Source: Streptomyces sp. 11x1
Lineage (GTDB): Bacteria; Actinomycetota; Actinomycetes; Streptomycetales; Streptomycetaceae
Length of the DNA stretch: 64,000 bases
Direction: 5' to 3'
NCBI RefSeq assembly: GCF_032598905.1
Contig: NZ_CP122458.1
Location: forward strand, 3,596,001-3,660,000
The notes beneath the pieces were generated by a model. That model was not told where the DNA came from. It ran no database searches and saw only the letters and a list, made by a program, of their open reading frames with translations. The position numbers and the translations under genes are program-made. Shown piece by piece: positions 47,653-56,394 of the stretch. Position 1 is the first letter of the stretch. Each line of letters starts with the position of its first letter.

Positions 47653-49782
47653 CTAGCTCGGGTTCGTCTCGATGACGGCCGTGCGGTCGGTCGTGCTCTT
47701 CAGGGCCTGGCGGAGGGCGCCGTAGACGTCCTGCACGGTGACGGGGGTCTTCTCGCCGTTGCCGCGGGTGATGAGGACGTCGTCGAAGGCGCCGCCGTAG
47801 AGCTCCTTGAGGGCCTTCTCGTCATAGGAGTCGACGAGCTTGCCGTCGACGGCCTTGACGGTGAGGAACTTCCAGAGGGAGTTCTGCGGGCTCAGCGGGA
47901 CGCTGTGCGCGGCGTCGGTCTGGACGGTCACGATGCCCGACATGGCCGGCTCCGCGAACTCCTTCATGAACCGGTCGACCTCGGCCTTGTCGACCGACGG
48001 CTCCTTGGTGGTGGTCGGGAGCTGCACCGTCGCGGGCTTGCCGGTCTCGATCTGGGTGCGGTAGGCCTCCTCGACGGCGTCGGTGGATTCGTCGACGTCG
48101 ATGCCCTTGCCGGCCTTGCCGTACACGGGGACGGCCTTGCCCGCCTCGTACTTGACGGTGCCGTCGCTGGCCGAGCCGGAGCTGCCCGCGGCGCGTTGGA
48201 GGGCGGCCGCCAGCTTCTCCACGTCGACGGGCATGACGGGCTCGACGACGCGCTCCTGGCCGAAGAGCGCACCGATCACCGAGACCGGGTTGTAGTCGCT
48301 GACGGCGGCGGCGCTGACCGTGGCCTGCTTGTCGAACTGGAGTCCGGCCTGGTCGGGCTTGAGGGAGACGGTTTCGCCGTCGACCGAGAGCTTGAGCGCC
48401 TCGTTCGTGCTCTTGCCGAAGGCCGCGTCCAGCTTGTTGACGGCCTCGTCGCGGGTGCCGCCGCCGATGTCGACGCCGAGGACGGTGGTGCCCTTGGGGA
48501 CGTCGGAGTGGTTCATCAGCAGACCGGCACCGTAGACACCGCCGCCGAGGACGATCACTCCGCCGACGAGCAGGCCGAGCTTGCTGCGGCCCTTCTTCTT
48601 GGCCGGCCCCGCGGACTTGGTGTTCTTCGCCGGGCCGGACTTCTGCTGCGGGCCGGGGTCGGGCAGCTTCGGCGGGGTGTGTTGCACCGCGCCGTCGGGG
48701 CCGCCCGCGCCGAACGGCGTGCCCTGGGTGCCGGGCGGCACGACGGGGATGCCGCTGGTCAGGGTGTGTCCGGAGGGGTTGTCGACGAGCGGGCCGGAGC
48801 CGCCGTAGCCCGGGGTGCCCGGTTCCGGGGCGGGCCGCTGCGGGGTGAGGACCGCGGTGTCGTCGCTGATGCCGCCGCCGGGGCGGGCGTAGGCGCCGGG
48901 CGAGGAGAAGTCGGCGTCGGGGCCGCCGAAGGGGTTGCCCTGGTAGCCGGGGCCGCCCTGGCCGGGCGGCGGGCCGAGCGGGCTGTCGCCGGTGACGGGG
49001 CCGCCGGTGGGGCCCGCCGGGCCGGAGCGGCCGTCCGGGCCGCCGGGGCGGGCACCGCTGTCGGAGAAGTACGGCAGGTCGTCGCGCTCGGGCTTGGTTC
49101 CGGCCAGCGCGGCCGAGACGTCGAAGGAGCCGGTGCCGCCGCCGTGGCCGGGAGCGACCGGCTGGCCGCCGGTGGCGCCGGGGAGTCCGGCGCCGTTCGT
49201 CCCGCCGGGCCGTGCGCCCGTGCCGGGGCGCGGGCCGCCGGCCATCGGGCCGGGACCGCCGGGGCGGGCGCCCGCGCCGGGGCCGCCGGTGCCGGGCGTG
49301 CCCGTGCCGGGGACGCCGATCGAGCCGGTGGAGAACCCGGCGCCGTTGCTGCCGCCGTTGCTCGTGCCCTTGGCGGGGGTGGCGCCCTTGCGCGGCGCGA
49401 ACCAGTCGCTGGTGGGCTTGTCGTCGGCGGGTGCGTCCAGCTCCGGCGCGGGCGCCGGGGTGTCCGTGAACACGGGCATGGCCGTGGTGCCGGTGGTCTC
49501 CGACTCGGACCCGGTGTCGTCCGCCGGGCCGTCGCCGTCACCGACCGGCTTGCGGACGACGACCGGCGGGATGGGGCGTGAGCCGGGGATGTTGATCCGG
49601 ACCCGCGTGGTCAGCGTGGTCTCGGTCTTGGGTCCGTCCGGCCGCTCGCCGGCGGCCGACCGGGCCGCTGCGGCACCGGCCTCGGTGGCCATGGGCGTGC
49701 CGTACGGCGGTGTCCCCGACGGGTACGCGGTGCTGCCGCGCCCATTGGCCCCGGAGGACGAAGTGTCAGTTTCACGACTCAA
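47653..49782 (-). CDS. Membrane-anchored peptidoglycan-binding (PG_binding_4) protein
   Basis: A 709-aa protein. The first ~390 residues are low-complexity, with Pro/Gly-rich runs (GTGTPGTGGPGAGARPGG and similar). One TM helix (LGLLVGGVIVLGGGVYGAGLL, ~395-418) follows a basic KKKGRSK stop-transfer signal. The outer domain (~420-709) resembles the putative peptidoglycan-binding domain found with VanW/L,D-transpeptidase proteins (VLGVDIGGGTRDEAVNKLDAAFG; VSLKPDQAGLQFD; AVSDYNPVSVIGALFG). No catalytic domain is seen. The TTG start at 49782 has GGGAGA upstream. Probably a cell-wall-facing structural or regulatory protein. Confidence 0.8.
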   Translation of the reverse strand: MSRETDTSSSGANGRGSTAYPSGTPPYGTPMATEAGAAAARSAAGERPDGPKTETTLTTRVRINIPGSRPIPPVVVRKPVGDGDGPADDTGSESETTGTTAMPVFTDTPAPAPELDAPADDKPTSDWFAPRKGATPAKGTSNGGSNGAGFSTGSIGVPGTGTPGTGGPGAGARPGGPGPMAGGPRPGTGARPGGTNGAGLPGATGGQPVAPGHGGGTGSFDVSAALAGTKPERDDLPYFSDSGARPGGPDGRSGPAGPTGGPVTGDSPLGPPPGQGGPGYQGNPFGGPDADFSSPGAYARPGGGISDDTAVLTPQRPAPEPGTPGYGGSGPLVDNPSGHTLTSGIPVVPPGTQGTPFGAGGPDGAVQHTPPKLPDPGPQQKSGPAKNTKSAGPAKKKGRSKLGLLVGGVIVLGGGVYGAGLLMNHSDVPKGTTVLGVDIGGGTRDEAVNKLDAAFGKSTNEALKLSVDGETVSLKPDQAGLQFDKQATVSAAAVSDYNPVSVIGALFGQERVVEPVMPVDVEKLAAALQRAAGSSGSASDGTVKYEAGKAVPVYGKAGKGIDVDESTDAVEEAYRTQIETGKPATVQLPTTTKEPSVDKAEVDRFMKEFAEPAMSGIVTVQTDAAHSVPLSPQNSLWKFLTVKAVDGKLVDSYDEKALKELYGGAFDDVLITRGNGEKTPVTVQDVYGALRQALKSTTDRTAVIETNPS

Positions 49783-49942
49783 GGCAGGTTCTCCCGGTTT
49801 GCTCCGCCGCCCGTCACGACCTCAACTCAGCGGGCAGCTCGGCGGCGCGCACCACCATACTGGCCACTTCCGGCGCGTATCCCACGACCGCGCGGGAAAC
49901 CCACACGGGACCCGCACCGGCGCACTGCGGCGAAGTGGTACG

Positions 49943-50374
49943 TCACTTCCCAAGTCGGGCGTCTGGCCCGGTCGGTTGCCACCCTCGCCCAAGGGTGGCG
50001 CACATCACAGCCACAGCCATGCCGCCGAGCAGGAAAAGATACGAGCCCGCTCCCGCGCCGAAAAGGAAGTCGCCCTCCGGCCGGGTGGACGTCAGCAGGA
50101 CGACGGAGATCATCCAGCCGGCGGCCGGCGCAACGGCCCCGGCCCGGCCGCCCGTCACCCGGGCGCCGCCCAGGAACAGCCCGGCCGCGCCCAGCAGCGC
50201 GAGCAGCAATCCCCCGGGGAACCAGGCCGCTTGGAGCAGCCCGCCGGCCACCCCGACCACGGCTCCCAGGACGAAGAGTCCCAGGTGCGCGGCGGCCCGC
50301 CCCAGCGGGGGGAATGTCAACGGCTGTGCGAGCGCGCTGCCTTGCCCGCCCGTCGGCCGGTCCTTCGCGGTCAT
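49943..50374 (-). CDS. DUF6113 family membrane protein
   Basis: A 143-aa protein with about four hydrophobic spans (LGLFVLGAVVGVAGGLLQAAW, LLLALLGAAGLFLGGARV, AVAPAAGWMISVVLLT, YLFLLGGMAVAVMCATLG). It lies 64 bp downstream of mshB on the same strand and is followed by the peptidoglycan-binding protein gene 160 bp later. The pairing with mshB is common in streptomycetes. Function unknown. Confidence 0.8.
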   Translation of the reverse strand: MTAKDRPTGGQGSALAQPLTFPPLGRAAAHLGLFVLGAVVGVAGGLLQAAWFPGGLLLALLGAAGLFLGGARVTGGRAGAVAPAAGWMISVVLLTSTRPEGDFLFGAGAGSYLFLLGGMAVAVMCATLGRGWQPTGPDARLGK

Positions 50375-50438
50375 CGCCGGCCCTCCTCTCGGCGGCCGTG
50401 CGTGCGCACCACTGCTGTGTCATACCCATGCGTACGCA

Positions 50439-51446
50439 TCACAGGGCCGTTCCGTTCTGCTGTTTCTCGAAAGTCTGCCGTTCCGGGGAATTCTGTCGCC
50501 CTTCGGGCGAAATGCCGGAGATCCCCTCGAACAAGTCGCCCTCCCGGCCGCCGCCTTCGCGTCTGCCTCGCACCAACTCGTAGTACTCGGTGGTCAGCAG
50601 CGGCTGGGCCAGCCGGTTGGAGAGGACGAAGTAGGGCTCGGCGACCTCGATCTGCGTGGCGTGGGCGCGCATCGCGGCGGCCTTCGCGGCCGCGAAGCCG
50701 GTGCCGTCGATCTCGGTGGTGACGATGTGGTCGTCCACCACTCCGGGCACATCCGTGACGCTCGCGGCCCACTCGAACGGCAGCCGTCCGGGCTCGGCGA
50801 GATCGCGGCGCAGCCGGCCGAAGCCCTCCAGGAGCACCCCGCGCGGCACCCGGTTCCAGTAGACCTTGGCGATCTCCCAGGGCTCGCCCAGGTCGGGGCG
50901 GTAGTCCGGGTCGGGGGTCAGGTCGGCGGCGCGCATGGCGACGCGGTGGGCCTGGATGTGGTCGGGGTGGCCGTAGCCGCCGTTCGGATCGTAGGTCACG
51001 AGGACCTGGGGGCGTACCTCACGGATGACCTCGACCAGGTGGGCGGCGGCCTCGTCGACGTCGGCGGACCAGAAGGCGCCGGGGCGTTCGTTCTGTTCGA
51101 CGCCCATCATCCCGGAGTCGCGGTAGCGGCCGGGGCCGCCGAGGAAGCGGTGGTCGGTGACGCCGAGCTTCTTCATGGCCTCGGCCAGCTCGTCCACCCG
51201 GTGCGGGCCCAGGGTGTCGTCACGGTCGGGCGCGAGGTGGGCGAGGCCGGGCGGGATGACCTCGCCCTCCTCGCCGAGGGTGCAGGTCACCAGCGTCACG
51301 TGCGCGCCCTCGGCCGCGTACCTGGCCATGGTCGCGCCGTTGTTGATCGACTCGTCGTCCGGGTGCGCGTGCACCAGGAGCAGTCGGCGAGCGACGCCGG
51401 AGGGGTGTCCCCCCGGCCGAGGGCCGGAGGAGGGCAGATCCGTCAT
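50439..51446 (-). CDS. mshB: MshB: GlcNAc-Ins deacetylase of mycothiol biosynthesis
   Basis: A 335-aa PIG-L/LmbE-type zinc deacetylase that converts GlcNAc-inositol to GlcN-inositol. It has the zinc/catalytic motif [16 protein letters not shown] (His ~28, Asp ~31) and the second His in [12 protein letters not shown]. The C-terminal ~40 residues ([19 protein letters not shown]) are an extra variable tail. The ATG at 51446 has no Shine-Dalgarno; TAGGGT ends 6 nt upstream, so it is probably leaderless. M. tuberculosis mshB is Rv1170; S. coelicolor SCO5126 (from memory). Confidence 0.95.
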   Translation of the reverse strand: MTDLPSSGPRPGGHPSGVARRLLLVHAHPDDESINNGATMARYAAEGAHVTLVTCTLGEEGEVIPPGLAHLAPDRDDTLGPHRVDELAEAMKKLGVTDHRFLGGPGRYRDSGMMGVEQNERPGAFWSADVDEAAAHLVEVIREVRPQVLVTYDPNGGYGHPDHIQAHRVAMRAADLTPDPDYRPDLGEPWEIAKVYWNRVPRGVLLEGFGRLRRDLAEPGRLPFEWAASVTDVPGVVDDHIVTTEIDGTGFAAAKAAAMRAHATQIEVAEPYFVLSNRLAQPLLTTEYYELVRGRREGGGREGDLFEGISGISPEGRQNSPERQTFEKQQNGTAL

Positions 51447-51452
51447 GGGGCC

Positions 51453-51458
51453 ACCCTA
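51453..51458 (-). promoter_or_regulatory. -10-like TAGGGT, predicted leaderless start of mshB
   Basis: Ends 6 nt before the ATG; same hexamer as that before dapE. Confidence 0.55.
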
Positions 51459-51573
51459 CGAGGCCCCCGGTTCGCGCCCGTGGCGGGCGCGGGCCTTCAC
51501 AGGAACGGTCGGCCGCGGGGGTCGCGGGCCCGGTGGGACGGGCCCTGGGAGAGGCCCCCGGCGGCCGGAGGTG

Positions 51574-51768
51574 TCAGAACTTGATACTGCCGATCATGCC
51601 CGCGATGTTGGTCGTCAGCTCGCTGATCGTCGGCGCGATGGTCGAGGAGGCGAGATAGAACCCGAGCAGGATGCAGATGATCGCGTGTGGGGCCTTCAGC
51701 CCTGACTTCTTGATCAGGATGAAGACGATGATCGCCAGCAGCACCACCGCCGAAATCGAGAGTGCCAC
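51574..51768 (-). CDS. 64-aa two-TM membrane protein
   Basis: Reads MALSISAVVLLAIIVFILIKK (TM1), then SGLKAPHAIICILLGFYLASSTIAP (TM2) and a polar ISELTTNIAGMIGSIKF end. GTG 51768 has a near-perfect GGAGGTGA ribosome-binding site, one of the best in the window, suggesting strong expression. Similar short proteins are widespread in Streptomyces, some near mobile elements, but I cannot assign a role. It lies between mshB and the divergent S9 peptidase. Confidence 0.8.
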   Translation of the reverse strand: MALSISAVVLLAIIVFILIKKSGLKAPHAIICILLGFYLASSTIAPTISELTTNIAGMIGSIKF

Positions 51769-51842
51769 GGCGGCTCACCTCCAAAAGTTCCCTGGGACCT
51801 GGGGAGCGAAGCAGTTGTCGAAGGCTGACGGCGAGAGCGTCG

Positions 51843-51932
51843 TCAACCGGTGACGTGGGTGACGCAGTTGTAAATCCATACAGCGGCCAGCAGGTTCATA
51901 CCCACCCAGCGGTAGTGATCATAACTATCCAT
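51843..51932 (-). CDS. Candidate 29-aa membrane peptide
   Basis: An ORF MDSYDHYRWVGMNLLAAVWIYNCVTHVTG upstream of the 64-aa membrane protein gene on the same strand. It has a hydrophobic centre and aromatic residues but no Shine-Dalgarno, and a moderate codon bias. It could be a leader peptide, a small membrane peptide, or chance. Confidence 0.25.
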   Translation of the reverse strand: MDSYDHYRWVGMNLLAAVWIYNCVTHVTG

Positions 51933-51980
51933 ACGCGCGCATCGGTCGGCGCACGGCCGCACAAGGGGGCGCATGGCCAA

Positions 51981-51986
51981 TATGGT
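51981..51986 (+). promoter_or_regulatory. -10-like TATGGT, predicted leaderless start of the S9 peptidase
   Basis: Ends 6 nt before the ATG at 51993. Confidence 0.5.
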
Positions 51987-51992
51987 CGGGGC

Positions 51993-54113
51993 ATGACGAC
52001 CCAGCCCGAGTCCTCCCCTCGCCGACACGCCCGGACCCAACGTTTCTCCCTCGGCGCGCCGAGGGCTTTCTCCGTCGCTCCGGACGGTTCCCGTGTGGTG
52101 TTCCTGCGGTCCTCCTCCGGCACCGACCGGGCCAACAAACTGTGGGTGATGGACCTCGGGGACGGTGGTGGTGAGCGGGTGGCGGCCGACCCGGGCGCGC
52201 TGCTCGCGGGCTCCTCGGAGGAGTTGTCCGCCGAGGAGCGCGCGCGCCGTGAGCGCCTGCGCGAGGGCGGCGCCGGGATCGTCGGCTACGCCACCGACGC
52301 GGCCGTGGAGTTGGCCTCTTTCGCCTTGTCAGGGCGGCTTTTCGTGGCCGAGCTGCGGGCCGGGACGGCACGTGAACTGGACGTTCCCGGACCGGTGATC
52401 GACCCTCGCCCCTCGCCCGACGGCCGATACGTCGCGTACGTCGCCCGGGGTGCGCTGCGCGTGGTCGGGGCGGAGGGCGATGCGGACCTGGCGCTCACCG
52501 AGGAGGAGACGGGAAACGTCACCCACGGCCTGGCGGAGTTCATCGCGGCCGAGGAGATGGGCCGTTCACGCGGTTTCTGGTGGTCGCCGGAGTCGGACCG
52601 GCTGCTGGTGGCGCGGGTGGACGACACGCCGGTGCGCCGCTGGTGGATCTCGGACCCCGCGCAGCCGGAAAGGGACCCGCGGCAGGTGGCGTACCCGGCG
52701 GCCGGGACCGCCAACGCGGAGGTGCGCCTCTTCGTGATCGACCTCGCCGGGGCCCGCACGGAGGTCGTGTGGGACCGGGCGCGTTACCCGTATCTGGCGC
52801 ATGTGCACTGGTCAGCGGCGGGTGCGCCGCTGATCCTGGTGCAGGCGCGGGACCAGCGCAGCCAGCTGTTCCTGGCCGTGGACCCGGACACGGGGGCGAC
52901 CCGGATGGTGCACGCCGACGAAGATCCACATTGGCTTGATCTTTTCCCTGGGGTGCCGGCGTGGAGTCCGTCGGGCCGGCTCGTGCGTGTCGCGGACGAG
53001 GGCGGCGCGCGGGTGCTCGCGGTCGGCGAACGCCCTTTGACGGGACCACAGTTGCAGGTCCGCGCGGTACTCGACGTCGCGGACGCCGATGTACTGGTCT
53101 CCGCCTCCGCGGGAGAAGCGGCCGCGGACCCGGAGATCGGCGAGATCCACGTCTACCGCGTGAACGAGCTCGGCGTGGAGCGCGTCTCGCAGGAGCCCGG
53201 CGTGCACTCGGCCGTGCGCGCCGGGGGCGTGACCGTGCTCGTCTCGGCCGTTCCGGGGCGGGCCGGAGCCCAGGCGCAGGTGCTGCGGGACGGCAAGCCG
53301 GTGGCGACCGTGGCGTCTTATGCGGAAGATCCCGGTATGTCACCGCGCGTGCGGTTCACACAGGGGGGCGCACGCCGCGTACCGTGCGCCCTGCTTATGC
53401 CGAGCGACTACGACGGGGTCACACCCCTACCGGTCCTCATGGACCCCTACGGCGGTCCGCACGGCCCCCGGGTGCTCGCCGCGCACAACGCGCACCTCAC
53501 CTCGCAGTGGTTCGCCGACCAGGGATTCGCGGTGGTGGTCGCCGACGGACGCGGCACCCCCGGCCGCTCCCCCGCCTGGGAGAAGGAGATCGACGGCGAC
53601 TTCACCCTCTCCCTGGACGACCAGGTGGAGGCGCTGCACGACCTGGCGAGGTCCCACCCGCTGGACCTCTCCCGGGTCGCGATCCGCGGCTGGTCGTACG
53701 GCGGCTGGCTCGCGGCCCTCGCGGTGCTGCGCCGCCCGGACGTCTTCCACGCCGGCATCGCGGGCGCCCCGGTCACCGACTGGCGGCTGTACGACACGCA
53801 CTACACCGAGCGGTACCTGGGCGACCCCGCGAAGAACGCGGCGGCGTACGCGAGGAGTTCGCTGATCACGGACGAGGGGCTGTCCGCGCCCGCCGAGCCG
53901 CACCGCCCGCTGATGGTCGTGCACGGCACCGCCGACGACAACGTGGTCTTCGCCCACGCGCTGCGGCTGTCCTCCGCGCTGCTGGCGGCCGGCCGCCCGC
54001 ACGAGGTGCTGCCGCTCTCCGGCGTCACCCACATGACGCCGCAGGAACAGGTCGCCGAGAACCTGTTGTTGCTCCAGGTCGACTTCCTGAAGCGATCGCT
54101 GGGCATGGGCTAG
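51993..54113 (+). CDS. S9 family (dipeptidyl-peptidase IV-like) serine peptidase
   Basis: A 706-aa prolyl-oligopeptidase-family enzyme. Residues ~20-460 form the beta-propeller (DPPIV_N; repeats such as APRAFSVAPDGSRVVF, IDPRPSPDGRYVAYV and GVPAWSPSGRLVRVA). The alpha/beta hydrolase domain follows, with the nucleophile in GWSYGG (Ser ~569), Asp in HGTADDNV (~648) and His in SGVTHMTP (~679). No signal peptide, so it is probably cytoplasmic, cleaving small peptides. It lies next to the opp operon and could process imported peptides; that is inference. ATG 51993, no Shine-Dalgarno, TATGGT 6 nt upstream. Confidence 0.9.
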   Translation: MTTQPESSPRRHARTQRFSLGAPRAFSVAPDGSRVVFLRSSSGTDRANKLWVMDLGDGGGERVAADPGALLAGSSEELSAEERARRERLREGGAGIVGYATDAAVELASFALSGRLFVAELRAGTARELDVPGPVIDPRPSPDGRYVAYVARGALRVVGAEGDADLALTEEETGNVTHGLAEFIAAEEMGRSRGFWWSPESDRLLVARVDDTPVRRWWISDPAQPERDPRQVAYPAAGTANAEVRLFVIDLAGARTEVVWDRARYPYLAHVHWSAAGAPLILVQARDQRSQLFLAVDPDTGATRMVHADEDPHWLDLFPGVPAWSPSGRLVRVADEGGARVLAVGERPLTGPQLQVRAVLDVADADVLVSASAGEAAADPEIGEIHVYRVNELGVERVSQEPGVHSAVRAGGVTVLVSAVPGRAGAQAQVLRDGKPVATVASYAEDPGMSPRVRFTQGGARRVPCALLMPSDYDGVTPLPVLMDPYGGPHGPRVLAAHNAHLTSQWFADQGFAVVVADGRGTPGRSPAWEKEIDGDFTLSLDDQVEALHDLARSHPLDLSRVAIRGWSYGGWLAALAVLRRPDVFHAGIAGAPVTDWRLYDTHYTERYLGDPAKNAAAYARSSLITDEGLSAPAEPHRPLMVVHGTADDNVVFAHALRLSSALLAAGRPHEVLPLSGVTHMTPQEQVAENLLLLQVDFLKRSLGMG

Positions 54114-54130
54114 CGGGCACGGACACGGCA

Positions 54131-54164
54131 ACGGGCCGGGGCTACATGGCGAGCCCCGGCCCGT
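54131..54164. terminator. Hairpin between S9 peptidase and oppF
   Basis: Arms 54131-54143 and 54152-54164 are complementary over 13 bp with an 8-nt loop and followed by TTTACG. The genes are convergent. Confidence 0.85.
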
Positions 54165-54272
54165 TTACGGCACCCGCACGGCCGTACGCGTAGTAGATTC
54201 GCGCGTCCGTATATCGGAACCGCGTCGGCTAAGTTGCCTGCGTGTTAACGCATTTGGTGTGGATTTGTAGGC

Positions 54273-55409
54273 TTATTCAGCCTCATTCGTCTGATCGTCC
54301 GTCTGATCATCCGTCCGATCGACCGTCCGGCCGTCCCTCTGCTCGTCCTCCGGTTCCTCCGGCGGCACCACCTGTTTCTCCTCCGCGAAATGGCAGGCCG
54401 AGTCATGGGCGGCCGGGCCGGTGGTGAGCCGGAACTCCGCGGGGACCGCCAGCAGCGGCACCTCCAGCGCACAGCGCTCCCGGGCCTTCCAGCACCGCGT
54501 ACGGAAGCGGCACCCGGAGGGGATGTTCGTCGGGGAGGGCACATCACCGAAGAGGATGATCCGTTCCCGGTGTTCACGGGCCTCGGGGTCCGGGACGGGC
54601 ACGGCGGACAGCAGGGCCTGGGTGTAGGGATGCGTCGGGTGGTCGTAGATCTCGGCGTCCCGGCCGATCTCCACGATCCGCCCCAGGTACATCACCCCGA
54701 CCCGGTCGGAGATGTGCCGCACGATGGACAGGTCGTGGGCGATGAAGACGTACGACAGTCCGAACTCGCCCTGGAGGCGGTCCAGCAGGTTGATGACCTG
54801 GGCCTGGACGGAGACGTCCAGGGCGGAGACGGGTTCGTCGGCGACGATGATCTCGGGGCGGAGCGCCAGCCCCCGGGCGATGCCGATGCGCTGGCGCTGG
54901 CCGCCGGAGAACTGGTGCGGATAGCGGTTGATGTACTCGGGGTTGAGGCCGACCACGTCGAGGAGTTCCTGCACCCGGCGCCGACGGTCGCCCTTCGGCG
55001 CGACCTCGGGGTGGATGTCGTACGGCTCCCCGATGATGTCGCCCACGGTCATCCGGGGGTTGAGGGAGGTGTACGGGTCCTGGAAGACCATCTGGATGTT
55101 GCGGCGGACGGTCTTGAGCGCCCGGCCGGAGAGCTTGGTGACGTCCTCGCCCTTGTAGCGGATCGATCCGGCGGTCGGCCGTTCCAGGTGGACCAGCATC
55201 TTGGCGACCGTGGACTTGCCGCAGCCGGACTCGCCGACGATGCCGAGGGTCTCGCCCCGGCCGAGGGCGAAGTCGACGCCGTCGACCGCCTTCACGGCGC
55301 CCACCTGCTTCTTGAAGAGGATGCCCTCGGTGAGCGGGTAGTGCTTGACCAGACCGTTGACCTCCAGGATCGGCTCAGCCGGTGGGGCGGTCGTGGATGT
55401 CGTGGTCAT
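54273..55409 (-). CDS. oppF: Oligopeptide ABC transporter ATP-binding protein OppF
   Basis: A 378-aa ABC ATPase. Walker [10 protein letters not shown] near residue 60, Q-loop in [13 protein letters not shown], signature FSGGQRQRI, Walker [15 protein letters not shown], and the H-loop in FIAHDLS. The C-terminal oligo/dipeptide-transporter domain has the Fe-S-type cysteine motif C-x-FRTRC-x-C with a later C ([18 protein letters not shown]...CHF). The last ~28 residues are an acidic Asp/Glu/Arg/Thr tail ([17 protein letters not shown]), atypical for the family. Overlaps oppD by 35 bp. Works with OppD to power uptake. Confidence 0.95.
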   Translation of the reverse strand: MTTTSTTAPPAEPILEVNGLVKHYPLTEGILFKKQVGAVKAVDGVDFALGRGETLGIVGESGCGKSTVAKMLVHLERPTAGSIRYKGEDVTKLSGRALKTVRRNIQMVFQDPYTSLNPRMTVGDIIGEPYDIHPEVAPKGDRRRRVQELLDVVGLNPEYINRYPHQFSGGQRQRIGIARGLALRPEIIVADEPVSALDVSVQAQVINLLDRLQGEFGLSYVFIAHDLSIVRHISDRVGVMYLGRIVEIGRDAEIYDHPTHPYTQALLSAVPVPDPEAREHRERIILFGDVPSPTNIPSGCRFRTRCWKARERCALEVPLLAVPAEFRLTTGPAAHDSACHFAEEKQVVPPEEPEDEQRDGRTVDRTDDQTDDQTNEAE

Positions 55410-56385
55410 CGAGGCACTCCCTCCAGAAGTGGCAGGCGCTCAGCCGGATCCCGTCCGCCGGCTCCACGTCGTACAGCGGGGGTACGTCGGTCCGGCACAC
55501 GTCCCGGGCCATCGGGCAGCGGGGGTTGAAGGCGCAGCCGGGCGGGATGTCCATGAGGTTGGGCGGCAGGCCCTTGATGGCGTAGAGCTCCTGGCCCTTC
55601 TGGTCCAGGCGCGGGATCGAGTCGAGCAGGCCGCGCGTGTACGGGTGGGCCGGGGCCTTGTAGATGTCGTGGACGGGCGCGGACTCCACGATCCGGCCCG
55701 CGTACATCACGGCGATGCGGTCGGCGACGTCCGCGACGACGCCGAGGTCGTGGGTGATGAGGATCAGGCCCATGTCCAGCTCGCGTCGGAGTTCGGCGAG
55801 GAGGTCCATGACCTGGGCCTGGACGGTGACGTCCAGCGCGGTCGTCGGTTCGTCGGCGATGATCAGCGCGGGTTCGAGGGCCAGCGCCATGGCGATCATG
55901 ATGCGCTGGCGCATGCCGCCGGAGAACTGGTGCGGATAGTCCCGTACGCGCTCCTTGGCGGCCGGGATGCGGACCCGGTCCATCAGCTCGACGGCCTTGG
56001 CGCGGGCGTCCTTCTTCGACATGCCCCGGTGCACGACGAACATCTCGCCGAGCTGGTCGCCGACGGAGAGGACGGGGTTGAGGGAGGACAGGGCGTCCTG
56101 GAAGATCATCGCCATCTCGGCGCCCCGGACCTTGCGGCGCTCGTCCTCCTTGAGCTTCAGCAGGTCCCGGCCCTTGAAGAGGATCTCGCCGCCGGTGATC
56201 CTGCCGGGCGGCATGTCGAGGATGCCCATGATCGCCTGCGCGGTGACCGACTTCCCGGAGCCGGACTCCCCGAGCACGGCCAGCGTCTGCCCCTCGTCCA
56301 CCCCGTAGTCGACCCCGTTGACGGCCTTGGCGACCCCGTCCCGGGTGCGGAACTCCACGTGCAGACCACGCACTTCGAGCAGCAT
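55375..56385 (-). CDS. oppD: Oligopeptide ABC transporter ATP-binding protein OppD
   Basis: A 336-aa ABC ATPase. Walker [10 protein letters not shown] near residue 40, Q-loop [12 protein letters not shown], signature FSGGMRQRI, Walker [21 protein letters not shown]-loop, and C-terminal cysteines ([19 protein letters not shown]...CHF). The ATG lies 9 bp upstream of the oppC stop codon region, and the end overlaps oppF. It forms the heterodimeric motor with OppF. Confidence 0.95.
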   Translation of the reverse strand: MLLEVRGLHVEFRTRDGVAKAVNGVDYGVDEGQTLAVLGESGSGKSVTAQAIMGILDMPPGRITGGEILFKGRDLLKLKEDERRKVRGAEMAMIFQDALSSLNPVLSVGDQLGEMFVVHRGMSKKDARAKAVELMDRVRIPAAKERVRDYPHQFSGGMRQRIMIAMALALEPALIIADEPTTALDVTVQAQVMDLLAELRRELDMGLILITHDLGVVADVADRIAVMYAGRIVESAPVHDIYKAPAHPYTRGLLDSIPRLDQKGQELYAIKGLPPNLMDIPPGCAFNPRCPMARDVCRTDVPPLYDVEPADGIRLSACHFWRECLDDHDIHDRPTG

Positions 56386-56394
56386 GACGACACC

